The position numbers and the translations under genes were made by a program. Under the pieces are notes generated by a model. That model was not told the origin of the DNA, did no database searches, and saw only the letters and a program-made list of their open reading frames with translations. This document shows positions 27,354 through 36,983 of a DNA stretch of 64,000 nt, piece after piece; position 1 is the first letter of the stretch; every line of letters starts with the position of its first letter. This stretch comes from Arthrobacter sp. MYb229 (GTDB lineage: Bacteria > Actinomycetota > Actinomycetes > Actinomycetales > Micrococcaceae), in the NCBI RefSeq assembly GCF_002975405.1, contig NZ_PCPS01000001.1, positions 558,001-622,000 on the forward strand. Reading direction: 5' to 3'.

Positions 27354-27650
27354 ATGGTGTTCGGGATTATTTATTTCCTGCTAGCTGTCTTGCAGATTCT
27401 GCTAATAATGCGAATTGTGTTGGACATAACTGAAAGTTTTGCACGGCATTGGCGCCCGAAAGGGATCGCGCTAGTGGCCGCAACAGCAATCGTCACTATT
27501 ACCGACCCGCCGTTGCGTTGGTTGAGACGCAGGATTAAGCCATTGGATATCGGTGGAATCCGGCTTGACTTGTCATTTTTGATCCTGTTTATCGTCGTAA
27601 TGATTGTCAAATCGATCATTAGTGGCGTAGGTTACAGTACAGGGATCTGA
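27354..27650 (+). CDS. YggT-family membrane protein
   Basis: A 98-residue protein with two hydrophobic segments (about 2-22 and 73-92) flanking a central region containing TDPPLRWLRRRIKPLDIGGIRLD, the YggT signature. Family members sit between sepF and divIVA in many Gram-positives and are linked to division-site or osmotic functions without a defined biochemistry. ATG at 27354 is 23 bases after sepF. Base composition is noticeably more AT-rich than the neighbouring dcw genes, and this continues into the next intergenic region. Confidence 0.9.
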   Translation: MVFGIIYFLLAVLQILLIMRIVLDITESFARHWRPKGIALVAATAIVTITDPPLRWLRRRIKPLDIGGIRLDLSFLILFIVVMIVKSIISGVGYSTGI

Positions 27651-27876
27651 GCAGGTATTTCGTAGAAGAATACGAGGATCTGGCTGGATCCTAAACTGTA
27701 AAATTCAATAGAAAAAGAGCTGTCCCGGCAGTTCGGTTTCGTAATTAGTGTCCGAATCGTTATATCCTTTAGGAAATAGTGCTCCGACTTCACCGGTCGC
27801 GACACTGAATGAACGGTAAGTGTTTCGCTAGACATCAACGGTCGAGCGGAAATGATCCCAGTATTGAGGTGACCCA
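27651..27876 (+). promoter_or_regulatory. AT-rich leader/promoter region of divIVA
   Basis: A 226-base gap with lower GC than the genes around it. It starts with a small hairpin (AGGATC 27675-27680 with GATCCT 27687-27692) and contains several -10-like hexamers, such as TAAACT near 27692. No single start site can be chosen by eye. Confidence 0.45.
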
Positions 27877-28614
27877 ATGGCTTTGACGCCAGAAGACGTA
27901 GTCAATAAGCGGTTTCAGCCGACCAAGTTCCGTGAAGGCTACGACCAAGACGAGGTAGATGACTTCCTCGACGAGATCGTTGTGGAGCTGCGTCGCCTGA
28001 CCGGTGAGAACGAAGAGCTGCGCCGCCGCTTGGCAGCGCAAGGCGGGGACACCAGCGTCTCGGCCAAGGAACAGTCCGTTCCAGCTCCCGTGGCCGCCGC
28101 TCCAGCTGCGAAACCAGCTGAAGAAAAGAAGGCTGAAACCAAGCCGGAAGAGCCAAAGAAGGTCGAGACCCCAGCAGCTGCACCAGCAGCCGAGGCCAAG
28201 AAGGCCGAAGCTCCGGTTGCTGCAGCCAAGGTCGAGGACAAGAAGGACGCGGCTCCTGGAGCCAACGCCGTTCCTGCTGCCGCTCCTCGCACCGAGTCCG
28301 CAGAATCTGCAGCCAACGTGCTTTCGATGGCACAGCGACTGCACGATGAATACGTTGCCTCCGGTGTTGAGCAGCGTGACAAGATCATCTCGGAAGCTAA
28401 GACCGAAGCGAACTCGCTGGTTACCTCTGCAGAAGAGAAGAGCCGCAAGACTCTCTCCGCACTGGAACAGCAGAAGTCAGTACTTGAGCGCAAGCTTGAG
28501 CAGCTGCGTGGCTTCGAGCGTGACTACCGTGCACGTCTGAAGACTTACATCGAAGGACAGCTCCGCGACCTTGAGTCGCAGGGATCCATCGATAACGCAA
28601 CCAAGTCCAACTAG
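27877..28614 (+). CDS. divIVA: DivIVA/Wag31 polar growth and division protein
   Basis: A 245-residue coiled-coil protein. The conserved N-terminal domain LTPEDVVNKRFQPTKFREGY with DQDEVDDFLDEIV binds curved membrane and poles. A linker of about 75 residues rich in Ala, Pro, Glu and Lys follows (about 66-145), then a C-terminal coiled coil from about 150. In actinobacteria this protein directs polar wall synthesis and is often essential. The ATG at 27877 follows TGAGGTGACCCA. It has its own AT-rich upstream region and a hairpin after it, so it is probably a separate transcript. Confidence 0.95.
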   Translation: MALTPEDVVNKRFQPTKFREGYDQDEVDDFLDEIVVELRRLTGENEELRRRLAAQGGDTSVSAKEQSVPAPVAAAPAAKPAEEKKAETKPEEPKKVETPAAAPAAEAKKAEAPVAAAKVEDKKDAAPGANAVPAAAPRTESAESAANVLSMAQRLHDEYVASGVEQRDKIISEAKTEANSLVTSAEEKSRKTLSALEQQKSVLERKLEQLRGFERDYRARLKTYIEGQLRDLESQGSIDNATKSN

Positions 28615-28658
28615 TCCCTTACGGGTTTGATGGCTTGAACTAAATATCAGTACAGTTG

Positions 28659-28691
28659 ACGGTGGTGCTCGGGATTGTCCGGCGCCACCGT
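28659..28691 (+). terminator. Hairpin after divIVA (probable terminator)
   Basis: ACGGTGGTGC (28659-28668) pairs with GCGCCACCGT (28682-28691) with one G-T pair, and CGG/CCG extend the stem inside. Only a weak T-rich stretch (TGATGTTT) follows. It sits between divIVA and lspA. Confidence 0.6.
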
Positions 28692-28710
28692 TGATGTTTA
28701 AAGGGAATTA

Positions 28711-29295
28711 ATGGGTAATAGTTTGAGTGCTTCACAACCGAGAAGTGCTGCTGCGGCCAAGCGCTTCACCGGCATCGGGCTGGTCATCGCCTTGATCGCG
28801 CTGGTCTTGGACCAGGCGGTCAAGATTCTCGTGGAGAGGAATATGGAACTCGGCGAATCCTTCGTGGTCATCCCGAATTTCTTGGATATCCATTACATTC
28901 TCAACCCCGGGGCCGCCTTCTCCATGGGCGAAGACTTCACGATCATCTTTGCCATCTTGCAAGCGGCGGTCGTGGTCTACGTGATCTACCTGCTCTTGCG
29001 CAAGGTCGCGGTACGCTCCTGGGCGATCACCCTGGGATGTCTGCTCGGTGGGGTCGCGGGAAACCTGACCGACCGAATCTTCCGCGAGCCGGCCTTTGGC
29101 TTCGGGCATGTCGTTGACATGTTCTCTGTCCAAAACTTTGCCATCTTCAACGTCGCCGACTCGTTCATCGTCTGCTCGATGATCGTGGTTGCGCTGATGC
29201 TGATCCGCGGGAGAAATTTGGATGGCACCATCGGCGATGCGCCAACTAAGAAAATGAACGACGGGGACGACGAAAGCACGGAGCCCACAGCATGA
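28711..29295 (+). CDS. lspA: Lipoprotein signal peptidase II (LspA)
   Basis: A 194-residue membrane aspartyl protease that removes signal peptides from prolipoproteins. Four helices are predictable. Catalytic aspartates lie in GNLTDRIF and FNVADSF, and the substrate motif NPGAAFSMGE is present. The ATG at 28711 follows AAAGGGAATTA. A hydrophilic acidic C-terminal tail (about 165-194) follows the last helix. The stop overlaps the pseudouridine synthase start by four bases (ATGA), the usual lspA-rluD coupling. Confidence 0.95.
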   Translation: MGNSLSASQPRSAAAAKRFTGIGLVIALIALVLDQAVKILVERNMELGESFVVIPNFLDIHYILNPGAAFSMGEDFTIIFAILQAAVVVYVIYLLLRKVAVRSWAITLGCLLGGVAGNLTDRIFREPAFGFGHVVDMFSVQNFAIFNVADSFIVCSMIVVALMLIRGRNLDGTIGDAPTKKMNDGDDESTEPTA

Positions 29296-30239
29296 GCGGT
29301 ACCGACACCACCGAGATCCACGAACTACTCGTCGCCCCTGAAGACGCAGGGCAACGCCTGGACGTCCACATCTCCAAGGCCCTGGAAATCCCGCGCACCC
29401 TGGCCAAGTCCCTGTGCAAAGATTCGATGGTTGAAGTCAACGGACGGATTGTCACCAAGCCGCTTAAGCTCCAAGTGGGGGACAAGCTGCACGTGACCAT
29501 CCCACCCCAGGCCGATCCATTAGAAATTAGAGTAATAGCCGTGGAAGATCTGAAGATTATTGCCGACGAAGATGACTATGTGGTCATCGACAAGCCGGTA
29601 GGCGTCGCGGCGCATCCCTCGCCCGGTTGGGTCGGCCCGACAGTTGTCGGCGCGCTGATGGCCGAGGGATATAACATCTCAACCTCCGGCGCGTCAGAAC
29701 GCCAGGGCATCGTGCATCGGCTCGACGTCGGCACCAGTGGCCTGATGGTGGTGGCCAAGTCCGAACGCGCCTACACCGCGCTCAAGCGCGCCTTCAAGGA
29801 ACGTACTCCGAAAAAGGTCTACCACGCGGTGGTCCAGGGACTGCCGGATCCCCTAGAAGGAACCATCGACGCGCCCATCGGCCGCCACCCGGGACACGAC
29901 TGGAAATTTGCGGTACTCGAAGGCGGACGTGATTCGGTGACCCATTACGAAATGCTTGAGGCCTTTGGGCGGGCAAGCTTGGTCGAAGTGCAATTGGAAA
30001 CCGGCCGAACCCACCAGATCCGTGTGCACTTCTCAGCCTTCGGCCACCCCTGCGTCGGCGACCAAACTTATGGCGCGGACCCGAAGTTCAGCGCCGCCCT
30101 GGGACTGACCCGCCAATGGCTACATGCCAAGCGTCTGGGATTCAACCATCCTGTCACCGATCAATGGGTCGAGTACGAAAGCGAATATCCGCACGACCTG
30201 TCGGGTGCATTGGAGCTACTGCGCGAGGGAACTTACTAG
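29292..30239 (+). CDS. rluD: RluD-type 23S rRNA pseudouridine synthase
   Basis: A 315-residue RluA-family enzyme. An N-terminal S4 RNA-binding domain (about 15-65, AGQRLDVHISKALEIPRT) precedes the catalytic domain with motif HRLDVGTSGL; the catalytic Asp is at about 145. RTHQIRVHFSAFGHPCVGD is the second block. The RluD group modifies helix 69 of 23S rRNA, but RluC-like or other substrates cannot be excluded from sequence. It is translationally coupled to lspA. Confidence 0.88.
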   Translation: MSGTDTTEIHELLVAPEDAGQRLDVHISKALEIPRTLAKSLCKDSMVEVNGRIVTKPLKLQVGDKLHVTIPPQADPLEIRVIAVEDLKIIADEDDYVVIDKPVGVAAHPSPGWVGPTVVGALMAEGYNISTSGASERQGIVHRLDVGTSGLMVVAKSERAYTALKRAFKERTPKKVYHAVVQGLPDPLEGTIDAPIGRHPGHDWKFAVLEGGRDSVTHYEMLEAFGRASLVEVQLETGRTHQIRVHFSAFGHPCVGDQTYGADPKFSAALGLTRQWLHAKRLGFNHPVTDQWVEYESEYPHDLSGALELLREGTY

Positions 30240-30310
30240 ATCCCACGCTACTTGCTATGAGAGCTCCCACAGCGGGTGGGGCAGTGGACGAAATTCGTTG
30301 CGTGAATCGC

Positions 30311-30316
30311 TAGACT
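30311..30316 (+). promoter_or_regulatory. -10 element of a probable leaderless dnaE promoter
   Basis: TAGACT ends six bases before the GTG at 30323, the same layout as dinB. There is no ribosome site. Confidence 0.6.
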
Positions 30317-30322
30317 GGTTCA

Positions 30323-33300
30323 GTGAGCGCGACACGTGACGGATTTGTCCATCTGCATACCCATACCGAATACTCCATGCTGGACGGAGCAGCCCGGCTA
30401 GGCGAGCTATTCGAAGAAGCCAACCGGCAAGGCATGGAAGCCATGGCCATCACCGACCATGGATACCTCTTTGGCGCCTTTGATTTCTGGAAACGGGCGA
30501 CCGACGCCGGCGTCAAGCCAATTATCGGCGTAGAAGCCTATGTCACCCCGGGCACCGCCCGTGATGACAAGACCCGTGTGAAATGGCGTACCGACGAATC
30601 GCAAAAAGGCGACGACGTTTCCGGCGGTGGCCTGTACAACCACATGACCTTGCTGTCCTATAACAACAAGGGCATGGACAACCTGTTCAAGGGTTCCTCC
30701 AGAGCCTCATTGGACTCGGTGTTCGGCAAGTACCCGCGCTGGGACCGCGAACTGCTCAACGAGCATTCCGAGGGCCTGATCGCGACCACCGGTTGCCCCT
30801 CCGGGGAGGTGCAGACCAAGCTTCGCCTCGGGCAATACGACGCGGCCAAGGCTGCCGCGGCGGAGCTCCAGGACCTGTTCGGCAAGGAAAACTACTACTG
30901 CGAGATCATGGACCACGGTCTGGAGATTGAACGCAGGATCACCAAGGACCTGTTGCGCCTGGCCCGCGAGCTGAGCATCCCCTTGGTGGCGACCAACGAC
31001 CTGCACTACACCCATGAAGCTGATTCGAAAGCGCACGAGGCGCTGCTTGCCATCAACTCGGGTTCCACGCTCGATGAACCGACCTATGACCAGGGTGGCA
31101 GCCGCTTCGCATTCTCCGGTTCCGGTTACTACCTCAAGAGCGCGCGCGAAATGCGCGAGCTGTTCAAGGAACATCCAGAAGCCTGCGACAACACCCTTGA
31201 AATCGCAGATCGCGTTGATCTCACCTTTGACACCAACGCGAACTACATGCCGAAGTTCCCTTGTCCTCCGGGAGAAGATGAGACCAGCTGGCTGATCAAG
31301 GAAGTCGACAAGGGGATGCACTACAGGTATCCCAATGGCGTTCCGGACGCTTCGCGCCGGCAGGCGGACTATGAGCTGGACGTCATCATCAAGATGGGCT
31401 TTCCTGGCTACTTCCTCGTCGTGGCGGACTTCATCAACTGGTCCAAGGACAACGGCATCCGTGTCGGTCCGGGCCGTGGCTCCGGTGCCGGTTCCATGGT
31501 TGCCTATGCCATGCGTATTACCGACCTCGACCCGCTGGTGCACGGGCTGATCTTCGAGCGCTTCTTGAACCCGGAACGTGTGTCCATGCCCGACTTCGAC
31601 GTCGACTTCGATGATCGCCGCCGCGCGGAGGTCATCAAGTACGTGACCGAAAAGTACGGCGACGAACGTGTCTCCATGATCGTGACCTATGGTTCGATCA
31701 AGACCAAACAAGCGCTGAAGGACTCCTCACGCGTGCTTGGCTACCCATTTAGCATGGGTGAAACCTTGACCAAGGCATTGCCTCCGGCGGTGATGGCCAA
31801 GGACATTCCGCTCAACGACATTGAGAATCCGGATTCGAAGCGCTATTCCGAAGCCGGGGACTTCCGCAACCTGGTGGCGAATGACCCGGAAGCCGCGCGT
31901 GTCTTCGAGACCGCGAAGGGCCTGGAAGGGCTGAAGCGCCAGTGGGGTGTACACGCCGCCGGCGTCATTATGAGCTCGGATCCGATTATTGACGTGATCC
32001 CGATTATGCGCCGTTTTCAGGATGGCCAAGTCATCACCCAGTTCGACTACCCGACCTGCGAAGGTTTGGGGCTGATCAAGATGGACTTCCTGGGGTTGCG
32101 CAACCTCACCATCATTTCCGACGCGCTGGAGAACATTCAGTACAACACCGGGAACGAGATCAACCTCGAGGTGTTGACCTTGGAAGATCCCGCGGCCTAC
32201 CAGCTGCTTGCCCGCGGTGATACCCTCGGCGTGTTCCAGCTCGACGGTGGCCCGATGCGTTCGCTGCTGAAAATGATGCGTCCGGATAACTTCGAAGACA
32301 TTTCCGCAGTCATCGCCCTGTACCGTCCGGGTCCAATGGGCGCGAACTCGCACACCAATTATGCATTGCGTAAAACCGGGTTGCAGGACGTTACTCCGAT
32401 CCACCCGGAACTCGAAGAACCGCTTGCGGATATTCTCGGCGGGACCTACGGCCTGATCGTGTATCAGGAGCAGGTTATGGCGATCGCGCAGAAACTGGCC
32501 GGCTACTCGCTGGGCCAGGCAGATATTCTGCGCCGCGCCATGGGCAAGAAGAAGAAGTCCGAACTGGATAAGCAGTTCGCCGGCTTTAAAAAGGGCATGA
32601 ACGACAGCGGGTATTCCGACGCCGCAGTGAAAACCCTGTGGGACATTCTGCTGCCCTTCTCCGACTATGCCTTTAATAAGGCCCACTCGGCAGCCTACGG
32701 TGTGGTCTCCTACTGGACCGCCTACCTCAAGGCTCACTACCCGGCCGAATACATGGCCGCCTTGCTCACCAGCGTCGGCGACGACAAGGATAAGCTCGCG
32801 CTGTACCTGAACGAATGCCGCCACATCGGCATCACCGTGCTGCCGCCTGATGTCAACGAATCGGCCTTGAACTTTACCCCTGTGGGCAAGGACATCCGCT
32901 TCGGCATGGGCGCCATCCGAAACGTCGGCGCCAACGCCGTGGCTGGCATGGTCGAAGCGCGCACCGAAAAGGGAGCCTACCGGGACTTCAGCGACTTCCT
33001 GAGCAAGGTTCCGGCGGTGGTATGCAACAAGCGCACCATCGAATCCTTGATCAAGGCCGGTGCTTTCGACTCGATGGAGCACCCGCGCCGTGCGCTGGTG
33101 GCTATCCACGAAGAAGCAGTGGACTCGGTCATCCAGCTCAAGCGCAATGAGGCCGCGAACCAGTTCGACCTGTTCAGCGCGCTGGATACCTCCGATGTTT
33201 CGGACGCGATGACGGTGGCCGTCCCCGACCTCCCCGACTGGGAGAAGAAGGAAAAGCTCGCTTACGAACGGGATATGCTCGGCCTTTACGTCTCGGACCA

Positions 33301-33886
33301 CCCTTTGCAGGGACTGGGCTCTGCCCTGGACCAGTACGCGGATATGCCGGTCACCAGCGTGCTTTCGGATGAAGGGCCCTCCGATGGGCACGTCATTTCG
33401 ATTGCAGGCATGATCAGCGGGCTGCAGCGGCGCATTGCCAAGAAATCCGGCAATCCCTACGCGCGGTGTGAGATCGAAGACCTCTCGGGCTCCATGGAAG
33501 TCATGTTCTTCGGGCAGGCTTATCAGCCGATCGCCGAGATCCTGGCCGATGACCTGATCGTGGTCATCAAGGGCCGCGTGCAGCGCCGCGATGATGGTTC
33601 GATTACGCTCAACGCCCAAGAAATGATGATTCCGGAACTCTCCGATGCCTCTGGCACCGGACCGGTGGTCATCGGGATTCCGACGCATAAGGCCACCGAA
33701 TCGCTGATCCAAAAGCTCGGTGACGTGCTGCGTACCCACAATGGCAATACCGAGGTGCGGGTGAAACTCACCGGCAGCCGGGGAACCTCCTTGATGCGGC
33801 TAGGGATGAACTTCAGGGTCAATCCGAACCCCGCATTGTTCGGAGACCTCAAGGTACTGCTGGGCCCTGCCTGTTTGGATGTGTAG
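30323..33886 (+). CDS. dnaE: DNA polymerase III alpha subunit (DnaE1 type)
   Basis: The main replicative polymerase, 1187 residues, standard length for DnaE1. The PHP domain opens with FVHLHTHTEYSMLDG; the metal-ligand histidines are kept, consistent with proofreading by PHP in actinobacteria (family knowledge). The catalytic aspartates are in PDFDVDFDD at about 423-431. GPGRGSGAGSMVAY and YRPGPMGANSH are further polymerase blocks. A helix-hairpin-helix region and an OB fold (MISGLQRRIAKKSGNPYA onward) lie in the C-terminal third. GTG at 30323 has no ribosome site but a -10 six bases upstream. Confidence 0.97.
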   Translation: MSATRDGFVHLHTHTEYSMLDGAARLGELFEEANRQGMEAMAITDHGYLFGAFDFWKRATDAGVKPIIGVEAYVTPGTARDDKTRVKWRTDESQKGDDVSGGGLYNHMTLLSYNNKGMDNLFKGSSRASLDSVFGKYPRWDRELLNEHSEGLIATTGCPSGEVQTKLRLGQYDAAKAAAAELQDLFGKENYYCEIMDHGLEIERRITKDLLRLARELSIPLVATNDLHYTHEADSKAHEALLAINSGSTLDEPTYDQGGSRFAFSGSGYYLKSAREMRELFKEHPEACDNTLEIADRVDLTFDTNANYMPKFPCPPGEDETSWLIKEVDKGMHYRYPNGVPDASRRQADYELDVIIKMGFPGYFLVVADFINWSKDNGIRVGPGRGSGAGSMVAYAMRITDLDPLVHGLIFERFLNPERVSMPDFDVDFDDRRRAEVIKYVTEKYGDERVSMIVTYGSIKTKQALKDSSRVLGYPFSMGETLTKALPPAVMAKDIPLNDIENPDSKRYSEAGDFRNLVANDPEAARVFETAKGLEGLKRQWGVHAAGVIMSSDPIIDVIPIMRRFQDGQVITQFDYPTCEGLGLIKMDFLGLRNLTIISDALENIQYNTGNEINLEVLTLEDPAAYQLLARGDTLGVFQLDGGPMRSLLKMMRPDNFEDISAVIALYRPGPMGANSHTNYALRKTGLQDVTPIHPELEEPLADILGGTYGLIVYQEQVMAIAQKLAGYSLGQADILRRAMGKKKKSELDKQFAGFKKGMNDSGYSDAAVKTLWDILLPFSDYAFNKAHSAAYGVVSYWTAYLKAHYPAEYMAALLTSVGDDKDKLALYLNECRHIGITVLPPDVNESALNFTPVGKDIRFGMGAIRNVGANAVAGMVEARTEKGAYRDFSDFLSKVPAVVCNKRTIESLIKAGAFDSMEHPRRALVAIHEEAVDSVIQLKRNEAANQFDLFSALDTSDVSDAMTVAVPDLPDWEKKEKLAYERDMLGLYVSDHPLQGLGSALDQYADMPVTSVLSDEGPSDGHVISIAGMISGLQRRIAKKSGNPYARCEIEDLSGSMEVMFFGQAYQPIAEILADDLIVVIKGRVQRRDDGSITLNAQEMMIPELSDASGTGPVVIGIPTHKATESLIQKLGDVLRTHNGNTEVRVKLTGSRGTSLMRLGMNFRVNPNPALFGDLKVLLGPACLDV

Positions 33887-33904
33887 CAACTTCCAGAGGC
33901 GTAT

Positions 33905-33941
33905 GACCGGGTTGGGTAACCAAAGGAAAGCTAACCCGGTC
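33905..33941 (+). terminator. Hairpin after dnaE
   Basis: GACCGGGTT (33905-33913) and AACCCGGTC (33933-33941) form a perfect nine-base stem with a 19-base loop. No T-run follows, so termination strength is doubtful. Confidence 0.5.
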
Positions 33942-33949
33942 AGAGGCGT

Positions 33950-33955
33950 TAAACT
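33950..33955 (+). promoter_or_regulatory. -10 element of a probable leaderless hisD promoter
   Basis: TAAACT ends six bases before GTG 33962. The intervening AGGAGC resembles a ribosome site but is too close to the start to act as one. Confidence 0.55.
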
Positions 33956-33961
33956 AGGAGC

Positions 33962-35314
33962 GTGACTTCAAACCCAGATACAGTCTTTTCCGAACTCGCG
34001 ACCATCGATTGGCGTGGAGAGAAACTCAACCGTGCTCAGCTCAAGGCCAAACTGCCGCGACCTGAAGTGAACTCGCAGACCGCCGCCGAGGTGGTCCAGC
34101 AGATCATCGAGGACGTGCGCGAGCATGGCATGAAGACGTTGAAGGACCTCGCGAAGCGATTCGACAAGGTTGATCTGGAGCATACCCGGGTACCCCAGGG
34201 CGAACTCGATCGTGCCCTGGACGAGCTAGACCCGCAGGTCCGGCTGGCTCTGGAAGAGTCGATCAGCCGCGCGCGAGTCTTCGCCGCAGCGCAGCTGCCG
34301 CAGGATGCAAATGTGAGCTATGGCCACGGCGGCACCGTGACGCAGCGCTGGGTGCCGGTGCGCCGCGTCGGACTATATGTTCCCGGAGGACTGGCCGTCT
34401 ATCCCTCCTCGGTGATCATGAACACCGTCCCGGCGCAGGCGGCAGGCGTCTCCTCGCTGGCGTTGGCCAGCCCTCCGCAACGTGACTTCGGAGGACTGCC
34501 GCACCCAACGATCCTTGCCGCGGCGAAGCTGCTGGGCATTACCGAGGTGCACGCCATGGGAGGTGCGCAAGCCGTCGCGGCCTTCGCCTACGGCGTCGAA
34601 GTCCCCGGAGACCAGCGCGGAGATATCGAACCGGTAGATGTCATCTCAGGTCCGGGCAATGTCTTCGTCGCGACCGCTAAGCGCCTGGTCAAGGGAGTAG
34701 TGGGAATCGATGCGGAAGCCGGACCCACCGAAATTGCGATCCTCGCCGATCACCGGGCCAACGCGGCCTTCGTCGCCGCGGACATGATTTCGCAGGCCGA
34801 ACACGATGCGAATGCGGCGGCCGTCCTGGTCACCGACTCGCCGGAGCTAGCTGTCGCTGTGCGCGCCGAACTTGCCACGCAGGTGGCCGCAACAAAACAC
34901 ACCGAACGCGTGCAGCAGGCTTTGGCAGGTACGCAATCGGCGATCATCCTGGTCGATGACCTGGAGCAGGGGATCGACGTATGCAATGCGTATGCGGCCG
35001 AACACCTCGAGGTGCTGACCCAAGACGCCGCCGCGGTTGCCGCGCGGATCAATGCTGCCGGGGCGATCTTCGTAGGTGAGTACGCTCCGGTGTCGCTGGG
35101 AGATTACTGCGCCGGGTCAAACCACGTGCTTCCTACCAGCGGTACCGCCCTGCATGCCTCGGGGCTGAATGTGAACACCTTCTTGAAGGCCATCCAGGTG
35201 ATCGACTACGACAAGCGCGCGCTTGCTGAGGTCGCCGCTCACGTGATCAATCTGGCCAATGCGGAGGACCTTCCAGCGCACGGCGATGCAGTCGCGGTCC
35301 GTCAGGCGCTTTAG
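33962..35314 (+). CDS. hisD: Histidinol dehydrogenase
   Basis: A 450-residue zinc enzyme that oxidises L-histidinol to L-histidine in two NAD-dependent steps. Visible blocks are [55 protein letters not shown] and [17 protein letters not shown]; the last includes zinc and substrate ligands. GTG at 33962. No other his gene follows in the window; nrdR does instead, so in this neighbourhood hisD appears to be a single-gene unit with its own promoter. Confidence 0.95.
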   Translation: MTSNPDTVFSELATIDWRGEKLNRAQLKAKLPRPEVNSQTAAEVVQQIIEDVREHGMKTLKDLAKRFDKVDLEHTRVPQGELDRALDELDPQVRLALEESISRARVFAAAQLPQDANVSYGHGGTVTQRWVPVRRVGLYVPGGLAVYPSSVIMNTVPAQAAGVSSLALASPPQRDFGGLPHPTILAAAKLLGITEVHAMGGAQAVAAFAYGVEVPGDQRGDIEPVDVISGPGNVFVATAKRLVKGVVGIDAEAGPTEIAILADHRANAAFVAADMISQAEHDANAAAVLVTDSPELAVAVRAELATQVAATKHTERVQQALAGTQSAIILVDDLEQGIDVCNAYAAEHLEVLTQDAAAVAARINAAGAIFVGEYAPVSLGDYCAGSNHVLPTSGTALHASGLNVNTFLKAIQVIDYDKRALAEVAAHVINLANAEDLPAHGDAVAVRQAL

Positions 35315-35399
35315 AAGCTAAACTATTAGGTGACGTGTGTGGATTTCTGTACGCCGTAGGCCTCGGTAGACACCACGGTCGCAAAAAGTTGGAGGTGCC

Positions 35400-35888
35400 A
35401 TGAATTGCCCTTATTGTCGCAACGCAGATTCGCGTGTGGTCGATAGCCGAGTCGCCGACGATGGCGTGTCCATTCGACGCCGTCGTCAATGCACCGAGTG
35501 TTCGCGCCGTTTCACCACCACGGAAACCGCTTCGCTGAGCGTTTTGAAGCAGTCCGGTGCCGTGGAGCCATTCTCGCGCCACAAGGTCATCAATGGTGTG
35601 CGCAAGGCTTGCCAAGGACGCCCAGTGACCGATCACGATCTGGCCATCCTGGCTCAAGAGGTTGAGGAAGCGGTCCGGACTTCCGGGGCCGCAGAAATCC
35701 CGGCCCATCAGGTTGGGCTGGCGATTCTCGAGCCGCTGTCGCGCCTGGACGAGGTCGCTTATCTGCGTTTCGCTAGCGTTTATCACAATTTCCAGTCGCT
35801 CACGGATTTCGAAACTGCGATCGCGAAGCTGCGCGACCGCCGGGCCAAGACCCCGCAGGGAAACCAGCGTCCGCTTACCGCAGACTAG
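35400..35888 (+). CDS. nrdR: NrdR repressor of ribonucleotide reductase genes
   Basis: A 162-residue regulator that senses ATP/dATP and represses nrd operons. A four-cysteine zinc ribbon ([17 protein letters not shown] to [11 protein letters not shown]) is followed by an ATP-cone domain (about 48-138). ATG at 35400 follows GGAGG. No nrd gene and no clear NrdR box pair is in the window, so its targets lie elsewhere. A perfect bidirectional terminator follows. Confidence 0.96.
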   Translation: MNCPYCRNADSRVVDSRVADDGVSIRRRRQCTECSRRFTTTETASLSVLKQSGAVEPFSRHKVINGVRKACQGRPVTDHDLAILAQEVEEAVRTSGAAEIPAHQVGLAILEPLSRLDEVAYLRFASVYHNFQSLTDFETAIAKLRDRRAKTPQGNQRPLTAD

Positions 35889-35923
35889 TGGCCAACGCTT
35901 CCCAGCCGTAGGCAGATAGTTTC

Positions 35924-35964
35924 AAGGCCGGGCCCCGAACCATGACGGTTCGGGGCCCGGCCTT
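35924..35964. terminator. Bidirectional terminator between nrdR and map
   Basis: A perfect 18-base inverted repeat (35924-35941 and 35947-35964) with a five-base loop. The stem is very GC-rich (GGCCGGGCCCCG core) and flanked by AA and TT. The two genes converge on it. Confidence 0.93.
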
Positions 35965-35995
35965 GTTCTTTGCCGACAATCGAGTATTCGAGCCG

Positions 35996-36871
35996 CTACG
36001 GAAGGGTGAGAATCTCGGCGCCGTCGTTGGTGACCAGCAGAGTGTGCTCGAACTGTGCGGTGCGCTTCTTGTCGCGCGTGGTCACCGTCCAGTCATCGGC
36101 CCACATATCCCATTCAATGGTGCCCAGGGTCAGCATCGGCTCGATGGTGAAGACCATGCCAGGCTCGATCAAGGTATCGTAGGCCGGCGCCGCATCGTAG
36201 TGCGGAATGATCAGCCCGGTGTGGAATGCCTCGCCGACCCCGTGGCCGGTGAAATCACGGACCACGCCATAGCCAAAGCGCTTGGCGTAGCTTTCGATGA
36301 TGCGCCCGATGACGTTGATTTCACGCCCCGGCATCACTGCCTTGATCGCCCGCTTCAAGGACACTTCGGTGCGTTCCACCAAGAGCCGGGATTCTTCGTC
36401 AACGTCGCCCACGAGGAACGTTGCATTGTTATCCCCGTGCACCCCGCCGATGTACGCGGTGATATCGATGTTGATGATGTCGCCATCCTGCAACACGGTG
36501 CTGTCCGGGATGCCGTGGCAGATGACCTCATTGAGCGAGGAGCAGAGCGACTTGGGGAATTCCCGATAGCCGAGAGTCGATGGGTAGGCGTTGTGATCCA
36601 TCAAGAATTCGTGACCCAGACGATCAAGCGCATCTGTGGTCACGCCCGGCTGGCAGGCCTTGCCAACTTCGGCCAGCGCTTGGGCCGCGATCCGTGAGGC
36701 AATGCGGATTCGCTCGATCACTTCAGGACTTTTAACTTCCGAGGCCGTGCTTTTTGCCGGTTCTTTCTTGCCCACATATTCGGGTCGTTCGATATGCGCC
36801 GGGACGAAGAGCTCCGGTGAGATCGTGCCAGGGGTCAGGGTTCCAAGTGGTGCAGTTGCGACAGTAGCCAT
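35996..36871 (-). CDS. map: Methionine aminopeptidase, type I
   Basis: A 291-residue metalloprotease that removes N-terminal methionine from new proteins. The metal ligands are the usual Asp, Asp, His and two Glu; readable blocks include [35 protein letters not shown] and FTIEPML. An N-terminal extension of about 45 residues, with Pro-rich segments, marks the actinobacterial type Ic form, which is thought to dock on ribosomes or partners. The ATG at 36871 has no ribosome site but TAGAAT stands six bases upstream. Confidence 0.95.
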   Translation of the reverse strand: MATVATAPLGTLTPGTISPELFVPAHIERPEYVGKKEPAKSTASEVKSPEVIERIRIASRIAAQALAEVGKACQPGVTTDALDRLGHEFLMDHNAYPSTLGYREFPKSLCSSLNEVICHGIPDSTVLQDGDIINIDITAYIGGVHGDNNATFLVGDVDEESRLLVERTEVSLKRAIKAVMPGREINVIGRIIESYAKRFGYGVVRDFTGHGVGEAFHTGLIIPHYDAAPAYDTLIEPGMVFTIEPMLTLGTIEWDMWADDWTVTTRDKKRTAQFEHTLLVTNDGAEILTLP

Positions 36872-36877
36872 ATAAAC

Positions 36878-36883
36878 ATTCTA
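36878..36883 (-). promoter_or_regulatory. -10 element of a probable leaderless map promoter
   Basis: On the minus strand TAGAAT is followed by GTTTAT and then the ATG of map, leaving no room for a ribosome site. Confidence 0.6.
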
Positions 36884-36983
36884 GCTAAGGGGCTAGCCCA
36901 ACATCGCGTTTCTGAAGCCACCGATGTGCGTGAGATTGAGCTAGCGTGGAGTCAGCAACAGCAAACGAACCTAGGAGCTGACC

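Noticed and set aside
31727-33739. A 670-codon open frame on the minus strand opposite dnaE
   Set aside because: It mirrors the dnaE codon pattern and is rich in His/Val/Gly/Arg, with no recognisable motif. dnaE is certain on the plus strand.
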